The notes: generated from the letters alone by a model not told the origin. A stretch of DNA of 64,000 nucleotides from Ectopseudomonas khazarica (GCF_004521985.1 NZ_SBHZ01000022.1:1-64000); one strand, 5' to 3'; shown: positions 1 through 9,445, numbered from the stretch's first letter. Program-made: numbers and translations.

Positions 1-42
1 GGGCTTGTGCGTCGGGGTGGGGCTGTCGATGGTGGTGGTCAT
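1..42 (-). CDS. Partial gene start at left edge, unidentified
   Basis: An ATG on the minus strand at 42 opens a frame that stays open to the window edge and reads MTTTIDSPTPTHKP. No strong Shine-Dalgarno sequence is visible upstream. Fourteen residues do not allow a family call. The Thr/Pro-rich start would suit the cytoplasmic tail of a transporter, but that is only a guess. It would be transcribed divergently from the binding-protein gene at 208. Confidence 0.3.
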   Translation of the reverse strand, partial: MTTTIDSPTPTHKP

Positions 43-207
43 GGTAGCTGGAGTCTGCGACGGAACCCGGATGATCGCCTGCCTGAGGCGTCAGGGCTAG
101 TCCGACCGTCGGTTTGGAAGGTTAAAAAGTATGAGCCGACAGCTTCGCGACAGGGGCATGAGGTCAACGCCTGATGCTAAAGTGATGGCAATGGCTGGGA
201 GTCGAAC

Positions 208-1113
208 ATGCCAAGAGTCCTTTCTTTCGTTTGCCTGCTGCTGACAGCCGCCCTCCTGCTCCCGGAGGTGGCCATGGCGCGCGACTGCATCGGTCTGATA
301 CCGGCCAGCACCTCGGCCTTCTGGACGGACCTGGAGGCGGGCGCACGTCGCAGCGCCGATGATCTGCAGATGGATATCTACACGCGAGCCCCGACCAACG
401 AGGGCAGCGTCGACGTGCAGCTGCAACTGATCGAGCGCGTCCTCGCGCATGGCTGCAAGGCCCTGATCATCGCGCCGGCCGGCGACGCCATCGATGCGCG
501 TGTCGTCGCCCTGCGCGAGCAGGGCATCCCCACGGTCTACGTCGATCGCAGCGTCGCCGGCGACGGGGCCTATGCGCTGGTCGCCACGGACAACTTCCTC
601 GCCGGTCAGTTGGCAGGACAGCAACTGGCCGAGCAGCTGGGCGCCGGCAAGCGGGTGGCGCTGCTGCGCCTGCAGCCGGGGTTGCAGTCGACCCAGGAGC
701 GCGAGCGCGGCTTCCTGCTGGCGGCCCATGCAGCGGGCCTGCAGGTGGTCTTCGATGATTACCTGGGCGCTGACCGACAGCGCATGGTCGCGGCGCTGAC
801 GCGCATGCTGCCGGAGCTGGATGGCCTGTTCAGCCCCAACGGCAGCAGCACCCGTGCGGCCCTGGCGGCATTGCGGCAGATGGGCAGGGCGGGCCAGGTG
901 GCCTTCGTCGGCTTCGACGGTGGCGAGCTGTTGTTCGATGCCCTGCACGACGGGCAGCTCCAGGCGCTGCTGTTGCAGCAGCCGCAGGCCATGGGGGATC
1001 ACGCGGTGCGCCTGGTGCAGCGCGCGCTCAGCGGTGAACGCGCGGCCACGCCGCTGCAACTGTTGCTGGAGCCGCAGGTGATGACGGTGACCGCGCCAGG
1101 AGGTTCTTGGTGA
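208..1113 (+). CDS. Periplasmic sugar-type substrate-binding protein, orphan
   Basis: A 301-residue protein of the RbsB/LacI-like periplasmic binding family (Peripla_BP_4 type). Residues 1-24 form a signal peptide (hydrophobic LLLTAALLLPEVAMA, cleavage after AMA). The mature chain starts with the usual first strand (CIGLIPASTSAFWTDLEAGARR) and shows the hinge-region pattern LFSPNGSSTRAALAALRQMG and VGFDGGELLFDALHDGQL. In this family the two lobes close on a sugar or related ligand and deliver it to an ABC permease or a sensor. No permease or ATPase gene lies beside it; the next genes are two further binding proteins. The family call is firm, the ligand unknown. It might serve a distant transporter or act as a sensor's ligand-binding partner. 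Confidence 0.8.
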   Translation: MPRVLSFVCLLLTAALLLPEVAMARDCIGLIPASTSAFWTDLEAGARRSADDLQMDIYTRAPTNEGSVDVQLQLIERVLAHGCKALIIAPAGDAIDARVVALREQGIPTVYVDRSVAGDGAYALVATDNFLAGQLAGQQLAEQLGAGKRVALLRLQPGLQSTQERERGFLLAAHAAGLQVVFDDYLGADRQRMVAALTRMLPELDGLFSPNGSSTRAALAALRQMGRAGQVAFVGFDGGELLFDALHDGQLQALLLQQPQAMGDHAVRLVQRALSGERAATPLQLLLEPQVMTVTAPGGSW

Positions 1114-1192
1114 GAGCGGGGACGGGTGTTTATCATCGCCTGACCGATCGCCCTGAAATCGCTGCAGGGCCCGATCCAGATGGTGGTGTGCA

Positions 1193-1966
1193 ATGAATCC
1201 GACGTTCAAGGCCTGTGTCGTGACGCTGCTCTGCAGTGTCTGCACCTGCCTGTCTGCCGCCGAACTGCAGCTCTATACCGAGGACTATCGACCCTTCAGC
1301 TATCTCGAGGATGGCAAGCCGAGCGGCATGGCCGTGGCGGTGGTCGAGGAACTGATCCGCCGTACCGGCGAGCCGGCGCGTATCGAGTTGGTGCCCTGGA
1401 CGCGTGGCTACCACCAGGTTCGCCAGCAGGCGAACGCAGCGATCTTCTCCACTGTCCGCACGGCCCAGCGAGAGGCCGATTTCCAGTGGGTCGGGCCGAT
1501 CGCCCACGGCCATACGCGCTTCTACACGCTCAAGGAGGCCGGGCTGCAGGTCACCAACCTCGACGATGTGCGTCGCCTCGGCACCCTGGCGGTGCCCAAG
1601 CGCTGGTACAGCTACGAGCTGCTGGCCGAGCAGAAACTGGACAACCTGTACGGTGTGTCGACCCCCCAGGACATGCTGCGCCTGTTCCGCCATGGCCGGG
1701 TCAAGCTGCTGCTGGCCAACAACCTGACGCTCAATGGCATGCTCGCCGAGCAGGGCATGAGGCCCTGTCAGTTGCAGGAACAGTTCGACCTGATGGCCAA
1801 CGACTCCTACATCGCCTTTTCCCGGCGCACCCAGGCTGCCCGTGTCGCACGTTGGCAGCGGGCGCTGCAGGAAATGCGGCATGACGGTAGTCTGGAACGC
1901 ATCTATCGACACTGGTTTCCCGAGGCCGATGAGCAGGCCCTGGCCGACCTGCTGAGTGTCGAGTGA
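1193..1966 (+). CDS. Family 3 extracellular solute-binding protein, paralogue 1
   Basis: A 257-residue periplasmic protein of the SBP_bac_3 family (amino-acid-binding type), with a signal peptide of about 22 residues ending at LSA-AE. The mature protein begins ELQLYTEDYRPFSYLEDGKPSG, the typical first strand. It continues with VPWTRGYHQVRQQANAAIFSTVRT and the motif YGVSTPQDMLRLFRHGRVKLLLANN. It is clearly paralogous to the next gene, which has the same blocks at the same spacing, so a tandem duplication is likely. Pseudomonas proteins of this subgroup are often encoded without transporter genes. The ligand cannot be predicted. Confidence 0.8.
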   Translation: MNPTFKACVVTLLCSVCTCLSAAELQLYTEDYRPFSYLEDGKPSGMAVAVVEELIRRTGEPARIELVPWTRGYHQVRQQANAAIFSTVRTAQREADFQWVGPIAHGHTRFYTLKEAGLQVTNLDDVRRLGTLAVPKRWYSYELLAEQKLDNLYGVSTPQDMLRLFRHGRVKLLLANNLTLNGMLAEQGMRPCQLQEQFDLMANDSYIAFSRRTQAARVARWQRALQEMRHDGSLERIYRHWFPEADEQALADLLSVE

Positions 1967-2006
1967 TGTGCTGCGCTGAGTGCCCGGCCGCAGACGGGAG
2001 GGAGGA

Positions 2007-2759
2007 ATGAAGCTGGTGAGGTGGCTGTCGTGCGTTTGCCTGGCGATGCTGTGCAGCCCTGCGCTGGCAGAGTTGCAGCTGCTCACCGAAGACACCCCGC
2101 CCATGAGCTTCATGCGCGACGGCGAGGTCAGCGGCTTCTCCGTCGAGGTGGTCCGGGCCCTGCTGGCGCGTACCGGCGACAGCGGAAAGATCGAACTGAT
2201 GCCCTGGACCCGCGCCTTCTACCTCGCCCAGCAGCAGGCGGACATCGCCCTGTTCTCCACCGTGCGCACCCCGGAGCGTGAGGGCAAGTTTCTCTGGGTC
2301 GGCCCCATCGTGGTCGGGACGACCAGCTTCTACTCGCTCAGGTCGCGCAAGCTGGTCATCGACGACCTGCAGCAGGCCGCTGCGAGCGGGCCGCTCGCCC
2401 TGCCCAAGCAGTGGTACACCTTCGAGACGCTCAGCGCGCGTGGTTTCGACAACCTCTACGGGGTGTCCACGCCGAAGCAGATGATGACCATGCTCAAGCA
2501 TGGGCGGGTCAAGCTGATCGCCACCGAGGACCTGACCCTGGCTGGCGAGCTGGCCACCGTCGACCTGAAGCCGCAGGACGTCACCGCCCATGTGCCGTTC
2601 ATGCGTTCGGCCTACTACATCGCCTTCTCGCCGCAGACCTCGGTGGTGCGCGTGGCGCGCTGGCAGCGTGCGCTGCGGCAGATGCACGAGGATGGCAGTC
2701 TCGCCGCCATTCTCCGGCGCTGGCTGCCGCACGCACCGATGCCGCCGGTCGAACCGTAG
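2007..2759 (+). CDS. Family 3 extracellular solute-binding protein, paralogue 2
   Basis: A 250-residue SBP_bac_3 protein. The ATG at 2007 is preferred over an upstream GTG at 1980 because a strong Shine-Dalgarno (GGGAGGGAGGA) sits just before it and a clean signal peptide follows (MKLVRWLSCVCLAMLCSPALA). The mature protein starts ELQLLTEDTPPMSFMRDGEVSG and contains MPWTRAFYLAQQQADIALFSTVRTPERE and YGVSTPKQMMTMLKHGRVKL. These blocks line up with the preceding gene, 40 bp upstream, with which it is probably co-transcribed. No transporter subunits are nearby. The ligand is unknown. Confidence 0.8.
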   Translation: MKLVRWLSCVCLAMLCSPALAELQLLTEDTPPMSFMRDGEVSGFSVEVVRALLARTGDSGKIELMPWTRAFYLAQQQADIALFSTVRTPEREGKFLWVGPIVVGTTSFYSLRSRKLVIDDLQQAAASGPLALPKQWYTFETLSARGFDNLYGVSTPKQMMTMLKHGRVKLIATEDLTLAGELATVDLKPQDVTAHVPFMRSAYYIAFSPQTSVVRVARWQRALRQMHEDGSLAAILRRWLPHAPMPPVEP

Positions 2760-2814
2760 CGAGCGCTGTCTCGACTGGTTAACCTGAGCGCTGCAATCCG
2801 TAGCGAGTCCGATC

Positions 2815-3816
2815 ATGCCGCGTCGTCTTCCCCCGCTTGCCCTGTCCCGCCGCGCCGAGTTGTTCGCGCACCTGCATGCCATGGAGCAGGCTGGCGTACC
2901 CGTCGATCGAGCGCTGGCCAGCCTGAACCTGGGGTCGCGGCACGAGCCGGCGCTGCAGCGCCTGCGTCAGATGGTCGGCGCAGGCCGTGACCTGGCGAGT
3001 TCCGGCCAGCTGAGTGGCGTGTTCACGCCATTGGAAAGCAGCCTGCTGCGGGCGGCCCAGGAGGCGGGCGCGCTGGCGCATATCCACCAGCAGCTGGCGC
3101 AGCGCTACGAGGAGCAGGCGCGCCAGGCCAGGGAACTGCGTTCCCGCCTGTTGATGCCGGTGGGTGTGCTGTTGCTGGCACTGCTGGTCAAACCCCTGCC
3201 GGCGCTGGTCGCCGGCAGCCTGGGTGTCGGCGGCTACCTGCTGGCCGTGCTGCTGCCGTTGCTCTGGCTGCTGGCCGTGCTGTTCGTCGTGCGCCTGGCG
3301 TGGCAGCGTCTGCAGCGCCGTCGCACGGAACGCCCAGGCCCGCTCGACGACCTGCTGCTGGCGCTGCCGGTGCTCGGCAGCCTGCTGCGCCGGGCGGATA
3401 TCCGCAATTTCTGCGACAGCCTCGGCCTGTTGCTGGAGGCGGGGATGCCGGCGCTCGACGCCTTGCCACGTGCCTGCAGCGCCGTGAGCAATCCGCGCTT
3501 GCGGCGGGATTTCGCCAGCCTGGCGCCTCGTGTCGCGGCGGGGCAGTCGCTGGTGCGCGCCTTCGATGGCCTGTCCTTCGCCGGTAAATCGATGCTGATC
3601 GGCGTGCTCAACACGGGCGAGGCGACAGGCCGGCCGGGAGAGGCGCTGCTGCGGTTCGCGCGCATGCAGGCGCAGCAGCTGGCTTCGCAGCAGCAGATGC
3701 TGGCGACCTGGCTGCCGCGCCTGTTCTACCTCGGCGTCGCCGGCTGGATGGCCTACGGGCTGCTGACCGGCGGAGGTTTCTTCCCGACGCTGCCGGCGGA
3801 GCTGGCTGGCCGGTAA
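2815..3816 (+). CDS. Orphan GspF/PilC-like (T2SSF) inner-membrane protein
   Basis: A 333-residue membrane protein with two copies of the T2SSF domain found in GspF and PilC, the platform proteins of type II secretion and type IV pili. The first copy is at roughly residues 10-130 (LFAHLHAMEQAGVPVDRALASL ... LLRAAQEAGALAHIHQQLAQRYEEQA). Hydrophobic segments follow at about 115-165 (LLMPVGVLLLALLVKPLPALVAG and LLAVLLPLLWLLAVLFVVRL). The second copy is near 200-300 (FCDSLGLLLEAGMPALDALPRACSAV ... GEATGRPGEALLRFA). It is shorter than the usual 400 residues. No secretion ATPase, pseudopilin or secretin gene is present here, so its partner machine is not known. Confidence 0.75.
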   Translation: MPRRLPPLALSRRAELFAHLHAMEQAGVPVDRALASLNLGSRHEPALQRLRQMVGAGRDLASSGQLSGVFTPLESSLLRAAQEAGALAHIHQQLAQRYEEQARQARELRSRLLMPVGVLLLALLVKPLPALVAGSLGVGGYLLAVLLPLLWLLAVLFVVRLAWQRLQRRRTERPGPLDDLLLALPVLGSLLRRADIRNFCDSLGLLLEAGMPALDALPRACSAVSNPRLRRDFASLAPRVAAGQSLVRAFDGLSFAGKSMLIGVLNTGEATGRPGEALLRFARMQAQQLASQQQMLATWLPRLFYLGVAGWMAYGLLTGGGFFPTLPAELAGR

Positions 3817-3944
3817 TTTGCTGGTCATTGGCCAGGCGGGCCTGGCTGAAAGCTGGCAGCAAGTGCCTTGCGCTAGCATTCGTCACGTCTACGCCATTAC
3901 TAAAAAGAGAAAAAAGCGATTCAACCGACTTTGGAATACGCCCC

Positions 3945-4817
3945 ATGCCCATCCTGCAACGTGCATCCCATCATGAGCTACGCAGCGCCTTTCGTGCCCT
4001 GCTGGCTTCCGACCGCTGCTACCACACCGCCTCGGTCTTCGATCCCATGTCCGCCCGCATCGCCGCCGACCTCGATTTCGAGGTCGGCATCCTCGGCGGC
4101 TCCGTCGCCTCGCTTCAGGTGCTGGGCGCCCCGGACTTCGCGCTGATCACCCTCAGCGAGTTCGTCGAGCAGGCCGCGCGCATCGGTCGCGTGTCGCGCC
4201 TGCCGGTGATCGCCGACGCCGACCACGGCTACGGCAACGCGCTCAACGTCATGCGCACGGTGGTCGAGCTGGAACGCGCCGGCGTCGCCGCGCTGACCAT
4301 CGAGGACACCCTGCTGCCGGCCCAGTTCGGACGCAAGTCCACCGACCTGATCTCTATCGAGGAAGGGGTCGGCAAGATCCTCGCGGCGCTCGAGGCGCGT
4401 GTCGATCCGGACCTGGCGATCATCGCCCGGACCCACGCCGGTGTACTGGAGGTGGACGAGGTGATCCGCCGTACCCGCGCCTACGAAGCCGCTGGCGCCG
4501 ACGGCATCTGCCTGGTGGGCGTGAAGGACTTCGCTCATCTGGAACAGATCGCCGCGGGCCTCAAGGTGCCGCTGATGCTGGTCACCTACGGCAACCCGGA
4601 GCTGCGTGACAACCAGCGCCTGGCGCGCCTGGGCGTGCGTATCGTGGTCAACGGTCACGCTGCCTACTTCGCCGCGATCAAGGCCACCTACGACTGCCTG
4701 CGCGAGCAGCGCGGTGCCCAGCCTTGCGACCTCAACGCCACCGAGCTGACGCACAAGTACACCATGCCCGAGGACTACATCGTCTGGGCCAAGGAGTTCA
4801 TGGAAGTCCGCGAGTAG
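3945..4817 (+). CDS. Oxaloacetate decarboxylase, PEP mutase/isocitrate lyase superfamily
   Basis: A 290-residue cytoplasmic enzyme that closely resembles, from memory, the P. aeruginosa PA4872 family, which decarboxylates oxaloacetate to pyruvate. It has the superfamily barrel motifs SVFDPMSARIAADLDFEVGILGGSVASLQ, VIADADHGYG (acidic metal-binding residues) and ALTIEDTLLPAQFG. The start at 3945 (MPILQRASHHELR) is chosen by homology; an open extension to 3828 has no plausible beginning. No strong Shine-Dalgarno is seen, so the exact start is less sure. It stands alone, followed by a zinc-finger gene. Other members of the superfamily cleave methylisocitrate or phosphonates, but overall similarity favours oxaloacetate decarboxylation. 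Confidence 0.88.
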   Translation: MPILQRASHHELRSAFRALLASDRCYHTASVFDPMSARIAADLDFEVGILGGSVASLQVLGAPDFALITLSEFVEQAARIGRVSRLPVIADADHGYGNALNVMRTVVELERAGVAALTIEDTLLPAQFGRKSTDLISIEEGVGKILAALEARVDPDLAIIARTHAGVLEVDEVIRRTRAYEAAGADGICLVGVKDFAHLEQIAAGLKVPLMLVTYGNPELRDNQRLARLGVRIVVNGHAAYFAAIKATYDCLREQRGAQPCDLNATELTHKYTMPEDYIVWAKEFMEVRE

Positions 4818-4892
4818 CCCTGCCGATGGGCTGCGCTTGCACTTCGGGTTCACCGGGCGCATATCTGTGCGGTGAACTACAGGAGGCTGAGC

Positions 4893-5159
4893 ATGGCCAG
4901 TGGCTGGGCGAACGACGACGCGGTACAGGAGCAGATCGACAGCAGCATCGAGGACGCCGTTGCGCGTGCCCGTAGCCAGCTGCCGAAGGGCGAGAGCCTG
5001 CGTCATTGCGAGGCGTGCGACGCGCTCATTCCCGAAGCGCGCCGCCAGGCGATTCCCGGCGTGCGCCTGTGCGTGACGTGCCAGGCCGAGCATGACCGCG
5101 AGAACGCCGCGTTCACCGGCTACAACCGGCGCGGCAGCAAGGATAGCCAGCTGCGTTGA
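4893..5159 (+). CDS. DksA/TraR-family zinc-finger protein (YbiI-like)
   Basis: An 88-residue protein whose C-terminal half carries the C4 zinc finger of short DksA/TraR proteins: HCEACDALIPEARRQAIPGVRLCVTCQ, with Cys pairs CxxC near residues 49-52 and 70-73. It lacks the long coiled-coil N-terminus of true DksA. The ATG at 4893 follows a strong AGGAGG and replaces an in-frame GTG at 4872. Related proteins may bind the RNA polymerase secondary channel; for this short subgroup (YbiI-like) the role is not established. Confidence 0.85.
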   Translation: MASGWANDDAVQEQIDSSIEDAVARARSQLPKGESLRHCEACDALIPEARRQAIPGVRLCVTCQAEHDRENAAFTGYNRRGSKDSQLR

Positions 5160-5231
5160 ACGAATGCGGCACCTCTCGGCGTGTCGAGGGTCTAGTTCTA
5201 CTACGACCATCACTCAGGAAGAGGTGCCTGC

Positions 5232-5675
5232 ATGACGATTTTCGAAGCGCTGCGACTCAGCCATGACCTTCAGCGCGAGCTTGCGCAGAAGCTGGTCGCC
5301 ACCCACGGGGACAGCTCCGAACGCCACGCCCTGTTCGCCCAGCTCAAGCAGGAGCTGGCCGTGCATTCGGTGGCCGAGGAGCGCCATTTCTACATTCCCC
5401 TGATGCAGCAGGATGCCGGCGTCGACCTGTCGCGCCATGCGATTGCCGAGCATCACCAGATGGATGAAATGATCGAGGACCTGGAGGCGACCGACCCCAG
5501 CAGCCCGAGCTGGCTGGCACAGGCCAAAGCTTTGGCGGAGAAGGTCGAACATCACCTCCGGGAAGAGGAACGCACCTTCTTCCAGATGGCCGGCAAGCTG
5601 CTGCGCGAACGGCAGAAGGAGCAACTGGCAGGTGATTACCTGAGCGCCTACGACGAGATGAAACAGGCCTCCTGA
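5232..5675 (+). CDS. Hemerythrin HHE-domain protein
   Basis: A 147-residue protein with a single hemerythrin-type four-helix bundle. Candidate iron ligands are His11 (LSHDLQ), the HSVAEERHFYIPL segment, HHQMDEM and HHLREEERTFF; the last is the typical C-terminal ligand pattern. Such proteins bind a di-iron centre and act in oxygen, NO or iron handling. It has a good Shine-Dalgarno (GGAAGAGGTG) and ends just before the REP pair of the RAYT unit. No export signal is seen, so it is probably cytoplasmic. Confidence 0.82.
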   Translation: MTIFEALRLSHDLQRELAQKLVATHGDSSERHALFAQLKQELAVHSVAEERHFYIPLMQQDAGVDLSRHAIAEHHQMDEMIEDLEATDPSSPSWLAQAKALAEKVEHHLREEERTFFQMAGKLLRERQKEQLAGDYLSAYDEMKQAS

Positions 5676-5692
5676 ATCGGCCCGCCGGACAG

Positions 5693-5739
5693 GTTGCACC
5701 CGCCCTGCAGCTCATCCGTAGGGCGGGTGAAACCCGCCA
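5693..5739. repeat. REP pair, left side of RAYT unit
   Basis: Two short GC-rich palindromes face each other: GTTGCACCCGCCCT, then 13 bp, then AGGGCGGGTGAAACCCGCC. The same sequence type follows the adjacent transposase gene at 6317-6391 and recurs at 14293-14359 and, more degenerate, at 20820-20871. This is a family of dispersed REP elements matched to the RAYT at 5768. Confidence 0.85.
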
Positions 5740-5767
5740 CAGCCAGATCCGCAACAAGGATGTTGCC

Positions 5768-6313
5768 ATGCCCGATTATCGACGTGCCGCCGTTTCCGGT
5801 GGCTGCTATTTCTTCACGCTGGTCAGCGAACGACGCCAGCCCATCCTCACCCATCCCGATGTTCGCCTGGCCCTGCGCGCGGCCATCGAGACGGTGCGCC
5901 TCACTCGACCTTTCACCATCGACGCCTGGGTATTGCTGCCAGATCACCTGCATGCCATCTGGCGCCTGCCACCCGATGACAAGGACTTCTCCAATCGCTG
6001 GCGGCTGATCAAGCGACATGTCACCCATGCCTGTGGCCGCGCTCACCTGCGTGACGACCTGATGAGCGAGCGGCGCCGGCTGAAGGGGCAGGGCACGTTA
6101 TGGCAGCAGCGCTTCTGGGAGCACCTGATTCGCGATGAGCACGACTACGGGCGGCACTTCGACTACCTGCATGGCAACCCGCTCAAGCATGGGCTGGTGA
6201 CGCGGGTGCGCGACTGGCCCTGGTCGTCGTTTCACCGTTGGGTGAACAGGGGCGTCTACCCCATCGATTGGGCCGGGGATACCAGGACCGACGATCTGGG
6301 CGCCGGTGAGTGA
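5768..6313 (+). CDS. REP-associated tyrosine transposase (RAYT)
   Basis: A 181-residue Y1 transposase of the IS200/IS605-related RAYT (TnpA_REP) group. It shows the N-terminal block YFFTLVSERRQPILTHPDVR, the HUH motif as DHLHAIWRLP, the segment SNRWRLIKRHVTHAC, WQQRFWEHLIRDEHDYGRHFDYLHGNPLKHGLV (with the Tyr region) and the terminal WPWSSFHRWV. RAYTs nick single-stranded REP hairpins and are thought to spread REP sequences, though they usually do not move themselves. REP pairs of one sequence type sit immediately on both sides, so the gene and its substrates form a complete REPtron-like unit. No catalytic residue appears to be missing. Confidence 0.93.
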   Translation: MPDYRRAAVSGGCYFFTLVSERRQPILTHPDVRLALRAAIETVRLTRPFTIDAWVLLPDHLHAIWRLPPDDKDFSNRWRLIKRHVTHACGRAHLRDDLMSERRRLKGQGTLWQQRFWEHLIRDEHDYGRHFDYLHGNPLKHGLVTRVRDWPWSSFHRWVNRGVYPIDWAGDTRTDDLGAGE

Positions 6314-6316
6314 AGC

Positions 6317-6391
6317 GGCGGGTTGCACCCGCCCTACTGGCGTTCGTCAGGCGGGGCAATCACCTGTGCCGTAGGGCGGGTGAAACCCGCC
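6317..6391. repeat. REP pair, right side of RAYT unit
   Basis: GGCGGGTTGCACCCGCCCTAC at about 6317-6336 and GTAGGGCGGGTGAAACCCGCC at 6371-6391 are inversely oriented REP copies matching those before the RAYT gene. The second ends seven bases before the ureC stop codon, so on the minus strand it is the first structure met after ureC and may serve as a transcript end or stabiliser. Confidence 0.85.
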
Positions 6392-6397
6392 AGCGAA

Positions 6398-8098
<1,701 letters not shown>

Positions 8099-8177
8099 AT
8101 TCGCTTCCCTTGTGGTGCGAAGGCTGGCGCGTGTTTGTCTTTCTGTCTGTCAGGGCATGAGGCGCTGCGGTTCTTCT

Positions 8178-8230
8178 GCAGGAGCGGCTTTTGCCGCGAA
8201 ACCGTTATCGCGGCTAAAGCCGCTCCTACA
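8178..8230. repeat. Inverted repeat pair between ureB and ureC
   Basis: TGCAGGAGCGGCTTTTGCCG faces CGGCTAAAGCCGCTCCTACA around a central CGCGAAACCGTTATCG. This is the common Pseudomonas REP type built on GGAGCGGCTTTTGCCGCG and is a different family from the REPs beside the RAYT. In the ureB-ureC transcript it would fold into a long hairpin and could make the two subunit levels differ. Confidence 0.8.
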
Positions 8231-8239
8231 AACCTCACC

Positions 8240-8548
8240 TCAATCCAGGTCGCCCATCACGCGCCCGGCGAAGCCGAACACGCGGCGTGCGCCGCTCAGC
8301 TCGACCAGCTCCACCTCGCGGCTCTGCCCTGGCTCGAAGCGCACCGCCGTGCCGGCCGGAATGTTCAGGCGCATGCCGCGCGTCGTCGCGCGGTCGAACA
8401 GCAGCGCATCGTTGGTTTCGAAGAAGTGGTAGTGCGAGCCGACCTGCACGGGACGGTCGCCACTGTTGGCCACGGACAGGGTCAGGGTGCGGCGACCGGC
8501 ATTGAGCTCGATCTCGCCGTCGGCAATCTGGTATTCGCCGGGAATCAT
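8240..8548 (-). CDS. ureB: Urease beta subunit UreB
   Basis: A 102-residue urease beta subunit. It starts MIPGEYQIADGEIELNAGRRTLTLSVANSGDRPVQVGSHYHFFETNDALLFDR, the family signature, and continues with GMRLNIPAGTAVRFEPGQ. It forms the (UreABC)3 enzyme with UreA and UreC. It lies 7 bp after the acetyltransferase gene, so the two are translated from one message. Length is normal for a separate beta subunit. Confidence 0.97.
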   Translation of the reverse strand: MIPGEYQIADGEIELNAGRRTLTLSVANSGDRPVQVGSHYHFFETNDALLFDRATTRGMRLNIPAGTAVRFEPGQSREVELVELSGARRVFGFAGRVMGDLD

Positions 8549-8555
8549 CAGGTGC

Positions 8556-9056
8556 TCACTCCAGAATCAGTTGCATGAAGGTCAGGTCCAGCCAGCGCCC
8601 GAACTTGCGGCCGACCTGGGGCATCTGCCCCGTGGTGACGAAGCCGAGGCGCTGGTGCAGGCGGATCGAGGCGCTGTTCTCGGACTCGATGGCAGCGACC
8701 ATGACGTGCAGGTCGGCGGCGCGGGCGCGCGCGATCAGCGCCTGCATCAGGGTCGGGCCAAGGCCACGGCCACGCTGGTCGGCGCGCACGTAGACCGAAT
8801 GCTCGACGGTCTGACGAAAGCCCTCGATGCTGCGCCAGGTGCCATAGCTGGCATAGCCGAGCACCTCGTCGTCGGCGTCGCGCGCCACCAGCACGGGAAA
8901 GCCTCTGGCCGTGCGCTCGGCCAGCCAGGCACGTCGGTTGGCCAGGTCCACCAGCGTTTCGTTCCAGATCGCCGTGGTGAACTCCACCGCGTCGTTGTAT
9001 ATGGCCAGGATGCCGGGCAGGTCGGCTTCGCTGGCGTCCATGATCGAGTAACTCAT
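8556..9056 (-). CDS. mddA: GNAT acetyltransferase, MddA/phosphinothricin-type
   Basis: A 166-residue GNAT N-acetyltransferase resembling the P. aeruginosa enzyme that acetylates methionine sulfoximine and methionine sulfone. The acetyl-CoA loop is at RADQRGRGLGPTLMQALIARARA (about residues 86-108). Typical subgroup blocks are ILAIYNDAVEFTTAIWNETLVDLANRRAW and HVMVAAIESENSASIRLHQRLGF. It sits between ureA (2 bp away) and ureB (7 bp), an arrangement known in pseudomonads, and is co-transcribed with urease. A link to nitrogen metabolism is plausible, since methionine sulfoximine inhibits glutamine synthetase, but the physiological substrate is not shown by sequence. Confidence 0.85.
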   Translation of the reverse strand: MSYSIMDASEADLPGILAIYNDAVEFTTAIWNETLVDLANRRAWLAERTARGFPVLVARDADDEVLGYASYGTWRSIEGFRQTVEHSVYVRADQRGRGLGPTLMQALIARARAADLHVMVAAIESENSASIRLHQRLGFVTTGQMPQVGRKFGRWLDLTFMQLILE

Positions 9057-9058
9057 GC

Positions 9059-9361
9059 TCAGGCGATCGGCTGGTGGACGGTGACCAGTTTGGTACCGTC
9101 GGGGAAGGTGGCTTCGATCTGGATTTCCGGGATCATCTCCGGCACGCCTTCCATCACCTGGTCGCGGTTCAGCAGGGTGGTGCCGAAATGCATCAGCTCG
9201 GCGACGGTCTGCCCATCGCGCGCGCCTTCGAGCAGCGCTGCGGAGATGTAGGCCATGGCCTCCGGGTAGTTCAGCTTTACCCCTCGGGCCAGGCGACGCT
9301 CGGCCACCAGGCCGGCGGTGAAGATCAGCAGCTTGTCTTTCTCTCTTGGCGATAGGTCCAT
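9059..9361 (-). CDS. ureA: Urease gamma subunit UreA
   Basis: A 100-residue urease gamma subunit: MDLSPREKDKLLIFTAGLVAERRLARGVKLNYPEAMAYISAALLEGARDG ... PEMIPEIQIEATFPDGTKLVTVHQPIA. This is standard length and motif order. It follows ureD by 84 bp and nearly abuts the acetyltransferase gene. Confidence 0.97.
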   Translation of the reverse strand: MDLSPREKDKLLIFTAGLVAERRLARGVKLNYPEAMAYISAALLEGARDGQTVAELMHFGTTLLNRDQVMEGVPEMIPEIQIEATFPDGTKLVTVHQPIA

Positions 9362-9445
9362 GAGAACTCCAGTCAGATGGCGTGGCAGGGCAGCCCTGCG
9401 TGGCGAAAGTGGTGGGTGGCCAGCGATGGCTGAATGTTCATCCGC

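Noticed and set aside
1980..2006. Upstream GTG start for the second family-3 binding protein
   Set aside because: It would place a Shine-Dalgarno and an arginine-rich stretch before the signal peptide; the ATG at 2007 has the better signal.
5693..6391. Calling the RAYT unit a complete insertion sequence
   Set aside because: RAYT genes are usually single-copy and not shown to move as IS elements; no target duplication or IS-type ends were seen, so only a REP-associated unit is claimed.
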